From Anaerococcus nagyae (GTDB lineage Bacteria; Bacillota; Clostridia; Tissierellales; Peptoniphilaceae), in assembly GCF_017874535.1 (NCBI RefSeq), contig NZ_JAGGLS010000006.1:62001-126000 (forward strand): 64,000 bases of DNA, in the 5' to 3' direction. The first letter of the stretch is position 1, and every line of letters begins with the position of its first letter. This document shows positions 55,496-64,000 of this stretch, piece by piece. Under the pieces are notes generated by a model. The model worked only from the letters and a program-made list of their open reading frames with translations. It was not told where the DNA came from and ran no database searches. The position numbers were made by a program, and so were the translations under genes.

Positions 55496-56575
55496 TTAAT
55501 TATCAAAAATTATTCCATTTTTTATATATCTAATGCTTGATTTATCTACCATATCCAAACTCTTGGTATTGGTAGCTGTAATAATTGTCTGATAGCCTCC
55601 TAAGTTTTCTAAAAGAAACCTCGATCTTTTTTCATCTAATTCTGAAAAAACATCATCAAATAAAATGACAGATGTTTCACCTGTCACTTCTTTTATCAAT
55701 TTAACTTGGGCTAATTTTATATTTAATATTGCTGACCTCTGTTGGCCTTGAGATCCAAAGTTTTTTATTAGCTTATCATTTATTAATATATCAACATCAT
55801 CCTTATGGATTCCTTTTTGAGTTGTCATATATCTTAAATCATCGCTTCTTTTTTTAAAAAAATTTTGATAATAGTCTTCTATACTTGCTGCATTTATATC
55901 TGGATTATAAGTAAGCTTAAGATTTTCTTTTCCTTCTGATAAATTAAGATGATAGTCCCTTGCAAAATCATTTAAAAGATTTATAAATTTTTTGCGTCTT
56001 TTATAAATTTTATAGCCGTATTTTACTATAGATTTATCAAAAGCATCCAATTGTTCTTTAAAGTAAGGACTATTTTGATTTTTTAAAAGCTTATTGCGTT
56101 CAAAAACAAGCTTATCGTATTCTTTTTTTGTTTTCTTATAGGAAAAATCTATGCTTACTATTATATCATCTATAAGATCACGTCTTAAATTAGGACCTTC
56201 CTTTATAATTAACAAGTCTTCAGGGGTAAATAATACCACAGAAAATAAAGCCTTTAAATCCTTGTTTCTCTCATATTTTACTCCATTTACAGAAATTTTC
56301 TTACCATAAGCATCTACTTCTATTACTACATCCTTAAAATACATGCCTTTTCTAATAAGACCAGATAATTTCATAGATGACTTATTAAAGCTTATTATGT
56401 CCTTATCTCTATTTTTCTTAAAGCTTGTCGCATTGGCCAAATAATAAAGTGATTCTAGCAGATTAGTCTTACCTTGGGCATTATCTCCAATAAAGATGTT
56501 AATCCCATCACTAAAGCTAAGCTCACTATTGGAATAATTTCTAAAAGATTTTAAATTTATCTTATCTATCCACAT
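55496..56575 (-). CDS. recF: DNA replication/repair protein RecF
   Basis: 359 residues. Walker A GDNAQGKTNLL near 35-43, signature FGSQGQQRS, Walker B VILFDDVFSELD: a complete SMC-like RecF ATPase that loads RecA at gaps. It starts six bases after the S4 gene; the Shine-Dalgarno sequence is weak, which suggests coupling. Standard position between dnaN and gyrB. Confidence 0.95.
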   Translation of the reverse strand: MWIDKINLKSFRNYSNSELSFSDGINIFIGDNAQGKTNLLESLYYLANATSFKKNRDKDIISFNKSSMKLSGLIRKGMYFKDVVIEVDAYGKKISVNGVKYERNKDLKALFSVVLFTPEDLLIIKEGPNLRRDLIDDIIVSIDFSYKKTKKEYDKLVFERNKLLKNQNSPYFKEQLDAFDKSIVKYGYKIYKRRKKFINLLNDFARDYHLNLSEGKENLKLTYNPDINAASIEDYYQNFFKKRSDDLRYMTTQKGIHKDDVDILINDKLIKNFGSQGQQRSAILNIKLAQVKLIKEVTGETSVILFDDVFSELDEKRSRFLLENLGGYQTIITATNTKSLDMVDKSSIRYIKNGIIFDN

Positions 56576-56580
56576 TATAA

Positions 56581-56787
56581 TTATATAATAGTTATACTTA
56601 TATCATCAAAAATTACTGTATCACCCTTATAAAGTTTTTTACCTGGAATAAAACACTCTTCTCCATTAAGAATGACTCCCTCATCTTTTATAATAGCCTT
56701 AGCAAGACCTCCTGAAGGAATTATTTGAGTGACTTTAAGTAAATCTTTTAAGGTGATCATTTCAGTTTCAAATTCTAAATTTTCCAT
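56581..56787 (-). CDS. rlbA: S4-domain RNA-binding protein (YaaA/RlbA family)
   Basis: 68 residues, a single S4 domain (TLKDLLKVTQIIPSGGLAKA, KDEGVILNGEECFIPGKKLY). Members in Firmicutes are encoded between dnaN and recF and act in ribosome assembly or translation control, poorly defined. Start after AGAGAGAGATTT. Confidence 0.9.
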   Translation of the reverse strand: MENLEFETEMITLKDLLKVTQIIPSGGLAKAIIKDEGVILNGEECFIPGKKLYKGDTVIFDDISITII

Positions 56788-56798
56788 AAATCTCTCTC

Positions 56799-57911
56799 TT
56801 AATTTGCAAGTCTTACCGGAAGTACTAGATAAGTAAAATCTTCATCTTCGTATTTACTATCTACTGGATATATTAGACAAGGATTTAATGAAGATTTAAA
56901 ACTTAATTTTATTTTTTCACTATCAAATGCACGAACACCTTCTTGCATATATCTTGCATTAAATGCTATATCCAAATCTTCTCCTTCTTGTTCTGTTTCT
57001 ACTACTTCTTTTACATCTCCTACTTCTGAATTAGATTTTATAACCATATGATCTTCTGATATTTCTATTCTTATAAGATTTGCCCTACCTGGATCTGATA
57101 ATACTTGAGCACGATCAAGAGCACGAACGAGAGCATCTCTATTAAGTATTACTGTAGTATCAGATATATCATTTATTATATTTCTATAATCTATGAAATT
57201 TTTATCTATTACTCTGCAATACATAGTAGTAGCATCACTTTTAAATACTATGTCATTTTCATTTTTATAAATATAAGAAGTATTGTCATCAGAAATAATT
57301 CTAGACCATTCTATAAGAGATCTTTTTGGAATTATAAATTCACTATTTTCATAATCACTAATATAGTCTATGCTGTTTTGCTTAAGAGCTACTCTATATC
57401 CATCAAGAGCTACCATATTAAGCTTGTTTTCTTTTAGTTCAAATAAAATACCTGTAAGAGCAAGCTTTGTTTCATCCATACTTGTAGCAAACTCTGTTTG
57501 TAAGATAGATCTTTTAAGCTTATCATTTCCTATCTCTAATGGTTTTGTTTCTGGTAAATCTAAGTCTTGTTTCTCAAAGTATTCAAAAGCTATAAGATTA
57601 AAGTTAGAATTTTGACTCCTTATATTTATTTTGCCTTCTTTTGTTTCAATTTTTACTGTATCGTTTGGTAATTTTCTTATTATATTAGTAAATAGACTTG
57701 CTTTTACTGCCATTTCACCTTCTTCTTTAATTATAGCTGATATAGATGTCTTTATTGTAATTTCTCCATCAAAAGCAGTCAGTGAAAGTCTATCTTCTTT
57801 AGCTTCAAAGTATATTAATTCATGTATTTGTATATTGGTATTTTTACTTACTGCTTTATTAGCTATGTTAATAGCATTCATTAATTCATTTTGTTTTACT
57901 TCAAATTTCAT
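56799..57911 (-). CDS. dnaN: DNA polymerase III beta subunit (sliding clamp)
   Basis: 370 residues with the three clamp repeats; conserved LTAFDGEITIKT, SALTG-type LALTGILFELKENKLNMVAL and the C-terminal YLVLPVRL. It forms the ring that tethers the polymerase. Start after GAGGAGATAAC. Separated from dnaA by an origin segment. Confidence 0.96.
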   Translation of the reverse strand: MKFEVKQNELMNAINIANKAVSKNTNIQIHELIYFEAKEDRLSLTAFDGEITIKTSISAIIKEEGEMAVKASLFTNIIRKLPNDTVKIETKEGKINIRSQNSNFNLIAFEYFEKQDLDLPETKPLEIGNDKLKRSILQTEFATSMDETKLALTGILFELKENKLNMVALDGYRVALKQNSIDYISDYENSEFIIPKRSLIEWSRIISDDNTSYIYKNENDIVFKSDATTMYCRVIDKNFIDYRNIINDISDTTVILNRDALVRALDRAQVLSDPGRANLIRIEISEDHMVIKSNSEVGDVKEVVETEQEGEDLDIAFNARYMQEGVRAFDSEKIKLSFKSSLNPCLIYPVDSKYEDEDFTYLVLPVRLAN

Positions 57912-58135
57912 GTTATCTCCTCATATAACTATATATATTTAGTAGTATTAGTAGTAGGTGTTATTAATATGTGGATAAGTGATCAAAGTAGCTTTATTAA
58001 GCCAATATTTTTACAAAATTAATTCTTAATAAGTCTAGGATAAGTTATATAGTTTTCCACATATTAAATTCATCATTAAGATACAATATTAAATGCTATT
58101 TTATCCACATGTTAATCCCCTAAGTTATGCACATT
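57912..58135. other. Origin segment between dnaA and dnaN, with DnaA boxes
   Basis: Contains TGTGGATAA (57970-57978), TTTTCCACA (58053-58061), TTATCCACA (58101-58109, perfect) and TTATGCACA (58125-58133) in very AT-rich DNA. In Firmicutes with bipartite origins, this intergene usually contains the unwinding region (DUE). The dnaN promoter must also be here. Confidence 0.8.
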
Positions 58136-59536
58136 TTACTCCATAATCGACTTTTTAATATTTTCTATTTCGTCATTGAAATTTTCATCAATTAGCATCT
58201 CATCTTTAACTTTATCTATACCATGCATAACTGTTGTATGGTCTCTGCTAAAGGCATTTGATATAGTTACTAGACTATCATCTAGTATGTCTCGAGCAAG
58301 ATACATAGCTATATGCCTTGGTTTTACTATTTCTTTTTTACGAGATTTACCTTTTAAATCTGATAATTTCACAGAATACTTATCAGCTACTATTTGTTGA
58401 ATATCATCTATACTTACATGTTTTTGCTTATTTAGTGATCTAGTATTTACTCCTTTTTTGGCATCATCCATGCTTATAGTATTTCTATTATCTCCTTTAG
58501 CATAGGCTATGGCAGTAGATAAGGCTCCTTCTAGATCTCTTATATTTGTATCTATATTTTCTGCTATGTAAGTTAATATTTCACTATCAATATAAGCTCC
58601 TAGTTCATCTGATTTTTTTTGAAGTATTGCTACTCTTGTTTCAAAATCTGGCTTACCTATATCTACTGTGATACCCCAGGAAAATCTTGAAAGTAATCTA
58701 TCTTCTAAATCCTTGATTTCTAGGGGTGGTCTATCTGATGATAGGACAATTTGCTTATCTGCGTAGTATAAGTCGTTGAAAGTATGAAATAACTCTGTTT
58801 GTGTCCCTTCTTTGTTTGATAAAAATTGTATGTCATCTATTAATAAAATATCAGCTGACCTATATTTATCTCGAAATTCTTGATTTAGATTTTGATTTTT
58901 ATTCTTGCTAGTTGGCTGAATGCTTGCAATTAGTTCATTTGTAAATCTTTCACTTGATATATACATGACATATAAATCATCACGTTCTTCAAGAATTTTA
59001 TGGGCTATTGCTTGCATTAAGTGGGTTTTACCAAGTCCAGATTCTCCATATATAAATAGAGGATTATATACCTTGGTAGGGTCATTATTTATAATATTTT
59101 GAGTTACAGCACTTGCTATGGCATGAGCATATTGATTTGATTTACCTTGTACAAAATTTTCAAATGTATAATTGCGATCTAGTAAAGGTTTTGGAAACTT
59201 AGACACCTGCTTTAGTCTCATTTGTCCATCTTCTTCATAATTATTGCCTAGAGTTAATATTTTACTGTAAGAATCTGAATCTTTAGCTATAATTACTACC
59301 TTTATATTATAGTCATAGTCTCTTGTAATCTTATCTAGATTTTCTTGTAATGCTGGAGTCCATATTTTTTCATAGACAAACATCATCTCAGACTTAGGAA
59401 TCTCTAAATAAAGGGTATTTTCATAGAGATTTAAAGGCTTTAATATATCTATCCAAGTATAATATTGTTGGCTATCAGCAATATTCATTTTCATTTCATT
59501 TTTTAATTCATCTGTAATGTATTCTAAACTAATCAT
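58136..59536 (-). CDS. dnaA: Chromosomal replication initiator DnaA
   Basis: 466 residues from the ATG at 59536, chosen because AAGAAAGGTGTAGTA precedes it; an upstream ATG would add 25 atypical residues. Domains: I (NIADSQQYYTWIDILKPLNL), III AAA+ with Walker A GESGLGKTHL and Walker B ILLIDDIQFL, and IV with the DNA-binding signature SRDHTTVMHGIDKV. It binds DnaA boxes on both sides of its gene and opens oriC. Confidence 0.97.
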   Translation of the reverse strand: MISLEYITDELKNEMKMNIADSQQYYTWIDILKPLNLYENTLYLEIPKSEMMFVYEKIWTPALQENLDKITRDYDYNIKVVIIAKDSDSYSKILTLGNNYEEDGQMRLKQVSKFPKPLLDRNYTFENFVQGKSNQYAHAIASAVTQNIINNDPTKVYNPLFIYGESGLGKTHLMQAIAHKILEERDDLYVMYISSERFTNELIASIQPTSKNKNQNLNQEFRDKYRSADILLIDDIQFLSNKEGTQTELFHTFNDLYYADKQIVLSSDRPPLEIKDLEDRLLSRFSWGITVDIGKPDFETRVAILQKKSDELGAYIDSEILTYIAENIDTNIRDLEGALSTAIAYAKGDNRNTISMDDAKKGVNTRSLNKQKHVSIDDIQQIVADKYSVKLSDLKGKSRKKEIVKPRHIAMYLARDILDDSLVTISNAFSRDHTTVMHGIDKVKDEMLIDENFNDEIENIKKSIME

Positions 59537-60161
59537 TACTACACCTTTCTTCACAAAATCTATCCACAGGCTATAATAGGCTTTTCGATAGGATTTAGTT
59601 AAGATTTTCAAACTTATCCACTATTGTGGATTAAATTGTGGATAAGTTTCTGTTTATAAGTTTTTTATTTAAAAATAAGGATTTTAATAATATGAATTTT
59701 ACATAAATTTTAAAATTAAAAACTTTTCCACAAAAGTTAATCTTTTAAAAAGGAAATTTGAGATTATCCATATATTTTTACACATCAAATTATACTCTAA
59801 AATAGAGCTTTTGACAACTTATCCACAAGAAGTAGATAAATTTTGGGAAAACTTAATTATCATATTTATATTATCTTAATAATATTTGTGTAATTGTGGA
59901 TAAGTATGTGTATTTATTAAAACTTTTTATATTTATCAAGAGAATTCAAACTTTTAGATTTTTTTAAACATATATTCTTATATTTATCCATATAATTTTT
60001 TGGTTAATATCCTGTGGAGAAATAATTTATGTAAAAAGTTATACACATTGCATTATTATTAGCTTATCAGTAATTATTTGTATATTTATGAGTTAATGGA
60101 TAGAAATATTATTCATTTATTGTTATGATGGGTTATAAGAGCTTAAAATCAACAAAAAACC
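59537..60161. other. Origin segment upstream of dnaA, cluster of DnaA boxes
   Basis: No gene. DnaA boxes or one-mismatch variants include CTATCCACA (59560), TTATCCACT (59614), TGTGGATTA (59625), TGTGGATAA (59637-59645) and TTTTCCACA (59724). Others are TTATCCATA (59764), TTATCCACA (59819-59827), TGTGGATAA (59895-59903), TGTGGAGAA (60013) and TTATACACA (60039). Together with 57912-58135 this makes a bipartite oriC flanking dnaA. The dnaA promoter lies here and is probably autoregulated by the nearest boxes. Confidence 0.88.
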
Positions 60162-60190
60162 TTGACATATTAACTATTTCTACATATAAT
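60162..60190 (+). promoter_or_regulatory. Consensus promoter of rpmH operon
   Basis: TTGACA (60162-60167), a 17-base spacer and TATAAT (60185-60190), an exact vegetative consensus 35 bases before the rpmH start. Confidence 0.9.
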
Positions 60191-60225
60191 AGTATGAGTC
60201 TAAAATTTTATGAGGAGGTGTAACT

Positions 60226-60360
60226 ATGAAAAGAACCTATCAACCAAATAGAAGAAAAAGAGCTAAAGATCATGGTTTTAGAAAAAGAATGTCTACTCCA
60301 GGTGGCAGAAGAGTTCTAAAAGCAAGACGTAAAAAGAATAGAAAAAGATTATCTGCTTAA
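60226..60360 (+). CDS. rpmH: Ribosomal protein L34
   Basis: 44 residues beginning [20 protein letters not shown] and ending KNRKRLSA, very basic and typical of bL34. Strong ribosome site GAGGAGGTGTAACT. First gene of the conserved rightward cluster rpmH-rnpA-yidD-yidC-jag next to the origin. Confidence 0.97.
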   Translation: MKRTYQPNRRKRAKDHGFRKRMSTPGGRRVLKARRKKNRKRLSA

Positions 60361-60424
60361 TTATAGTAGGCTAGTTTATTAGCCTATAGTTAAGCAATCG
60401 CTTTATTAGAAATTTAGGACACAA

Positions 60425-60775
60425 ATGGAAAAGCGACTTAGTTTAAGAAAAGATACAGATTTTAAGCGTGTATATAAGAAAAGTGATGCTTTTTTTAATA
60501 GAGATTTTACTATATTAATAAAAAATAATGGTCTTGATCATCCCAGATTTGGATTTTCTATCAGTAAGAAGATTGGCAAGGCTAACCAGCGCAATCTACT
60601 AAAAAGAAGGCTCCGTGATATAGTAAGAAAAAATTATAATAATCTTAATGGAGTAGATATAATTATCATTCCTAAAAAGCATGTAACTGACTTTGATTAT
60701 AAGTCTCTTAAAAAAACCTTGGGTCATGTATTAAACAAGGCATTTAAAAAGAATAAGATTTTTTATGTTAAATAA
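60425..60775 (+). CDS. rnpA: Ribonuclease P protein component
   Basis: 116 residues; the RNP motif is visible as KANQRNLLKRRLRDIVRKNY, and FGFSISKKIG precedes it. It binds the catalytic RNase P RNA to mature tRNA 5' ends. Start after TAGGACACAA. It overlaps yidD by 11 bases. Confidence 0.95.
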   Translation: MEKRLSLRKDTDFKRVYKKSDAFFNRDFTILIKNNGLDHPRFGFSISKKIGKANQRNLLKRRLRDIVRKNYNNLNGVDIIIIPKKHVTDFDYKSLKKTLGHVLNKAFKKNKIFYVK

Positions 60776-60980
60776 AATTTTTATTAGAATAATTAATTTT
60801 TATAAAACTTACATTTCTCCACAGTTAGGCAGAGGAAAATGCAAATACTACCCTACTTGCTCGCAATACGCTATCGAGTGTTTTACAAAATATGGGTTTT
60901 TTAAAGCTTTTTTTATGTCTTTGTGGAGAATTTTAAGATGTAATCCTTTTTCTAAAGGTGGTTATGATCCTGTTAGATAG
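60765..60980 (+). CDS. yidD: Membrane protein insertion efficiency factor YidD
   Basis: 71 residues with the family motif CKYYPTCSQYAIECF, then WRILRCNPFSKGGYDPV. A small amphipathic membrane-associated protein that assists YidC-dependent insertion. It starts within the rnpA 3' end. Confidence 0.95.
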   Translation: MLNKIFIRIINFYKTYISPQLGRGKCKYYPTCSQYAIECFTKYGFFKAFFMSLWRILRCNPFSKGGYDPVR

Positions 60981-61029
60981 ACTATTAGACCTGCATAGGG
61001 GTTTTCCCGAATAAATTTATGGAGTATTT

Positions 61030-61788
61030 ATGTTAAATTTTATAGCTACTTTACTTGGTAAGCTAATGAGGTGGATATACGATTCACTTGCAGCAAATCA
61101 AGTAGAACCTAGCAATATAAGCTTTTACGCTATTGCAATTATACTTATGACTCTGCTTGTAACTTTGCTTACAGTACCAGTTACTATTTCTCAACAAAAA
61201 CAAGCAGAAAGTACACAAAAGATAAAACCAAAGATGGATAAAATTCAAAAGAAATATTCTTATGATCCTCAAATCATGCAAAAGAAAATGCAAGAATTAT
61301 ATAAGGAAGAGGGAGTCAATCCTGGTTTCTCATCCTGTTTAATGATGATTTTGCAACTTTTAATTCTTTTTGCTTTATTTAGGGTTATGCGTGATACTAA
61401 AACTTTCGTATTTCCAGAAGGTATAGAAGGTATTAGAAAAGATTTTTATTGGGTAAGTGACTTAACTAAACAAGACCCATATTGGTTTGGTCTTCCACTT
61501 TTAACGAGTTTATCCCAATTTGGTGTTCAATTATTTTCAATGAAGACCAATCCACAAATGTCAGAAGGTCCTATGGCTGGTATGAGCAAGACATTTTTAA
61601 TGATGCCTCTACTCTATTTTTTCATGTTTAGAAGCCTTCCTGCAGGTCTTCCACTTTATTATACAATGAGTTCTATTATAAGACTTATAATAATGGTTAT
61701 ATTGCATTTTACAGTTAAAAAACCTAAACAAGTTCAAACATTCGAGGTAAAAGATGAGAAAGTCAATAATAAAACAAGCAAAAACTAA
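61030..61788 (+). CDS. yidC: Membrane protein insertase YidC/Oxa1
   Basis: 252 residues, about five membrane helices, with the core YidC region (TLLTVPVTISQQKQAESTQK, then MQELYKEEGVNPGFSSCLMM). Unlike many Firmicutes paralogues it has no obvious lipoprotein signal; the N-terminus starts directly with a hydrophobic helix. It inserts membrane proteins with or without Sec. It overlaps jag by 35 bases. Confidence 0.94.
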   Translation: MLNFIATLLGKLMRWIYDSLAANQVEPSNISFYAIAIILMTLLVTLLTVPVTISQQKQAESTQKIKPKMDKIQKKYSYDPQIMQKKMQELYKEEGVNPGFSSCLMMILQLLILFALFRVMRDTKTFVFPEGIEGIRKDFYWVSDLTKQDPYWFGLPLLTSLSQFGVQLFSMKTNPQMSEGPMAGMSKTFLMMPLLYFFMFRSLPAGLPLYYTMSSIIRLIIMVILHFTVKKPKQVQTFEVKDEKVNNKTSKN

Positions 61789-63031
61789 AGATGAAGCTAT
61801 TAGACGTGCTCTAGCAGAAATTGCTAAAGAAAGGTCAGAAGTAGATATAGAAGTTATAAACGAAGGCTCTAGCGGATTTTTAGGGATTGGAAGTAAGGAT
61901 GCCGTTGTTCGTATATCTTATGATGAAGATATAAATGAAGCTCTCTTAGATATTGAAGATGAGATTAAAAGAGATACAGTAGGAGGCTCTGACTTCGATC
62001 GTGAATATAATATAAAAGATCGTAGCAATTATTATAAGGACGAAGCTTCTGCAAATTATAAAGATGAAGGTCCTATAGCAGAGGATGATTCTAAAAAGGA
62101 AGATTATGCTCGTGATGGAGCTGAGTTTGAACAAAGTATTCATAATATCAAAGATGAAGAAGAAAATCTTGGAAATTATGAGAGACTTCAAAAGATCAAT
62201 TCTTATGAAGAAAATTCCAAGACTTATAAAAAAGATACAGAAGATTTATCGAAAATCCTTGATCAAAGAATCGATTCTTTAGAAAAAAGAGATATAAATA
62301 GACAATCAATAGAACCAGAAGAACTTAAAAGAGAAAATAATGAAAAAGATAATTCAGTTTTATTTACTAAGTTTGAGGATGATTCTAATATCAAGTCTGA
62401 TAAAAAAACAGAAAGTTCTAATCTTACAGAAAAATTAACCTTTGAATCATCCGATTCAGAGGTTAACACTGATAAGAATTTAGATGAAATTAATGAAAAG
62501 CTTTCTGATGACTTTAAAGCTAATAATAGTCATGATATAGTATATGATAAGCAACAAACAGATATAGATAAGTACTATAAAGCTAAGGAATTTTTGGAAG
62601 AAATTCTAAGACAAATGCACTTTGAAAATGCTAGTGTATATGGAAATCTAGAAGGATCTATAATTAAACTAGATGCTAAAGTAGAAGAAAAGGATACAGG
62701 TATTGCTATAGGAAAGGGTGGGGCAACTCTTGATGCTATAGAGCTTATTATAAGAAAATCAATTGACTCAAGAGCTAATAATTTAAGAGTAAATGTAGAT
62801 ATAAATAATTATAAAAAACGTCGCGATGAAAAGATTAAAGAACTTGCTAGAGATACTGCAAAAAAAGTAGCTAAAAGTAAGAAAGCATGGAATCTTAAAT
62901 ACATGAACTCATATGAAAGACGATTAGCCCATGAAGAGATAAGTAAGCATCCAAATGTAGATAGCCATTCAGAAGGTCAAGAACCTAAAAGATATGTAGT
63001 TGTAGACTATGTTGGAGAAGATGAAAAATAG
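61754..63031 (+). CDS. jag: RNA-binding protein KhpB (Jag) with long acidic linker
   Basis: 425 residues, about twice the usual 200-260. Jag_N domain at 1-55 (TKDEAIRRALAEIAKE, GFLGIGSKDAVV). An acidic Lys/Asp/Glu/Ser-rich low-complexity linker runs from about 60 to 265. A KH domain follows (about 270-345) with a GIAIGKGGATLDAI loop, then an R3H domain (about 350-420; NSYERRLAHEEISKHPNVDS). It binds RNA with KhpA and affects cell elongation and division in related cocci. The start lies inside yidC. Confidence 0.92.
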   Translation: MRKSIIKQAKTKDEAIRRALAEIAKERSEVDIEVINEGSSGFLGIGSKDAVVRISYDEDINEALLDIEDEIKRDTVGGSDFDREYNIKDRSNYYKDEASANYKDEGPIAEDDSKKEDYARDGAEFEQSIHNIKDEEENLGNYERLQKINSYEENSKTYKKDTEDLSKILDQRIDSLEKRDINRQSIEPEELKRENNEKDNSVLFTKFEDDSNIKSDKKTESSNLTEKLTFESSDSEVNTDKNLDEINEKLSDDFKANNSHDIVYDKQQTDIDKYYKAKEFLEEILRQMHFENASVYGNLEGSIIKLDAKVEEKDTGIAIGKGGATLDAIELIIRKSIDSRANNLRVNVDINNYKKRRDEKIKELARDTAKKVAKSKKAWNLKYMNSYERRLAHEEISKHPNVDSHSEGQEPKRYVVVDYVGEDEK

Positions 63032-63076
63032 AAATTTAGTATTTTATATACTTAACTTAATAAAAATATACTTTAT

Positions 63077-63116
63077 GCGGAGTATTCCTGTTCGTAGCTG
63101 GAATACCCGCTTTTTT
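63077..63116 (+). terminator. Terminator of the rpmH-jag operon
   Basis: GCGGAGTATTCC / GGAATACCCGC (one bulge) followed by six T residues. The convergent regulator gene ends five bases beyond. Confidence 0.88.
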
Positions 63117-63120
63117 GATA

Positions 63121-64000
63121 TTAATCAACATTTGTAATCATAAAACCAATATGTAGTCTTATTAAATCATTAATATTTCTGGGATCATAACCGGTTATTT
63201 CTTTAAGTTTATTTAACCTATATTGTACAGTGTTTTTATGAATAAAAAGTTCATCTGCACATTTTATTATTGAACCGTTGTTTTTAACATAAGTTTCTAT
63301 TAGATTCTTGTATATATTAAAATCCTTATCTTCTATATTTGATAAAACTGTGGATCTATATTTACTTAAAGAATTTTTATCTACAGAGGTTAGTAAAAGT
63401 TCTAAATCAAAATTTTTATATTCGTAAAATTTTTTATTGGTTCCTGAAATCTCTCCCCAATTAAGAGCTATATTTGCTTGCTTATACATTTCTTTTGATA
63501 ATTCAATATTATTAAATGATTCACTAATTCCAAATTTGAGATTATAATTGGTAGCAAGATTTATCTTATTACTTACTTTTTCTAACTGTTTATAGGTAAT
63601 ATCTAAATCCCAATGAAAGCTATATATAACTATTTCATTAAAAAATACAGCATATATACAATTTTTACTATATAAATATTTGTTCAGTATTTCATATATC
63701 TGATCAATATATTCGATAGATATATGAGAAGTGGAATTTTTTCCTACAGCTAGTATCATTTTATCTTGAAATTTATCTGAGAAGTCTATTTCCTTATTTA
63801 GATTATCTCCGTGTATTAATCCTTCTATATAGTATTTTATTCCTTCTCTATTTTTTGCTTCTATAGATTGGTTATAATTTTCTTTGATTAAAATTTCCGT
63901 CATTTTTTTAATAATTGTGCTATATTTTATGATTTCTTTTCCGATTCCTGTAATACCTATAGCACCTATAACTTCATTTTTAAATACAACAGGCATATTT
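63121..64000 (-). CDS. CdaR/PucR-family transcriptional regulator, 5' end outside window
   Basis: At least 293 residues are visible. The C-terminus is the PucR-type HTH (YVKNNGSIIKCADELFIHKN, then TVQYRLNKLKEITGYDPRN). The central part (about 60-220) is the GGDEF-like CdaR domain. At the window edge the frame contains EVIGAIGITGIGKEI, the end of a sugar-diacid recognition domain, so the true start is beyond 64000. It probably responds to a sugar acid such as glycerate and controls its uptake and use. In most Firmicutes this position next to jag holds mnmE; here that cluster is interrupted. Confidence 0.85.
   Translation of the reverse strand, partial: NMPVVFKNEVIGAIGITGIGKEIIKYSTIIKKMTEILIKENYNQSIEAKNREGIKYYIEGLIHGDNLNKEIDFSDKFQDKMILAVGKNSTSHISIEYIDQIYEILNKYLYSKNCIYAVFFNEIVIYSFHWDLDITYKQLEKVSNKINLATNYNLKFGISESFNNIELSKEMYKQANIALNWGEISGTNKKFYEYKNFDLELLLTSVDKNSLSKYRSTVLSNIEDKDFNIYKNLIETYVKNNGSIIKCADELFIHKNTVQYRLNKLKEITGYDPRNINDLIRLHIGFMITNVD

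Noticed and set aside
1-64000. tRNA, rRNA, riboswitch or T-box elements
   Set aside because: Looked for in the gaps and upstream of amino-acid genes; no convincing sequence or fold was found by eye. A covariance-model scan would be decisive.

Overview
This is a low-GC Firmicutes chromosome segment that contains the replication origin. The gene set, the small-coccus style operons and the heavy use of A/T-ending codons suggest an anaerobic Gram-positive coccus of the Peptoniphilaceae (Anaerococcus/Peptoniphilus type). That placement is inference; no rRNA gene is present to confirm it. No tRNA, rRNA or CRISPR array was seen.

Layout. 0-13 kb: a cut-off DUF262/DUF1524 protein, a MITE-like element, and metabolic and transport genes (YkvI-type permease, ornithine carbamoyltransferase, methionine gamma-lyase with a divergent LysR gene and a convergent NhaC antiporter, glutaredoxin, and an M20 amidohydrolase operon with two membrane proteins). 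13-19 kb: an FtsX-type permease whose partner ATPase has been beheaded by an IS3-type remnant, then a lone carB. 19-30 kb: an oligopeptide permease locus (oppB-C-D-F plus two oppA paralogues). OppC carries seven RCC1-like repeats between its first membrane segment and its permease core, and OppF carries a coiled-coil insert. 30-36 kb: a choline-binding-type repeat cell-wall hydrolase, a repeat lipoprotein and an aldehyde dehydrogenase.

36-43 kb is the most interesting stretch. A secreted papain-like protease and two tandem CAMP-factor-family proteins form a probable operon. Directly upstream is an HTH/TPR regulator of RRNPP type, followed by a 58-residue exported peptide that ends in two copies of EPISIY. 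This looks like a peptide quorum-sensing pair next to a toxin/protease operon, with a peptide importer (Opp) in the same window. 43-49.5 kb is decaying accessory DNA: an ABC exporter, an interrupted unknown gene, an IS200-type remnant, a secreted protein gene with two in-frame TGA codons plus a small membrane protein, a metallo-hydrolase broken by a stop, cytidine deaminase, and a degraded aldehyde dehydrogenase tail. A parS-like site lies at 43.2 kb.

49.6-63 kb is the origin region. Leftward from oriC run dnaA, dnaN, rlbA, recF, gyrB and gyrA, followed without a gap by rsbV, rsbW and a SigB-type sigma gene. Rightward run rpmH, rnpA, yidD, yidC and jag. DnaA boxes lie on both sides of dnaA. 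The window ends inside a CdaR/PucR-type regulator.
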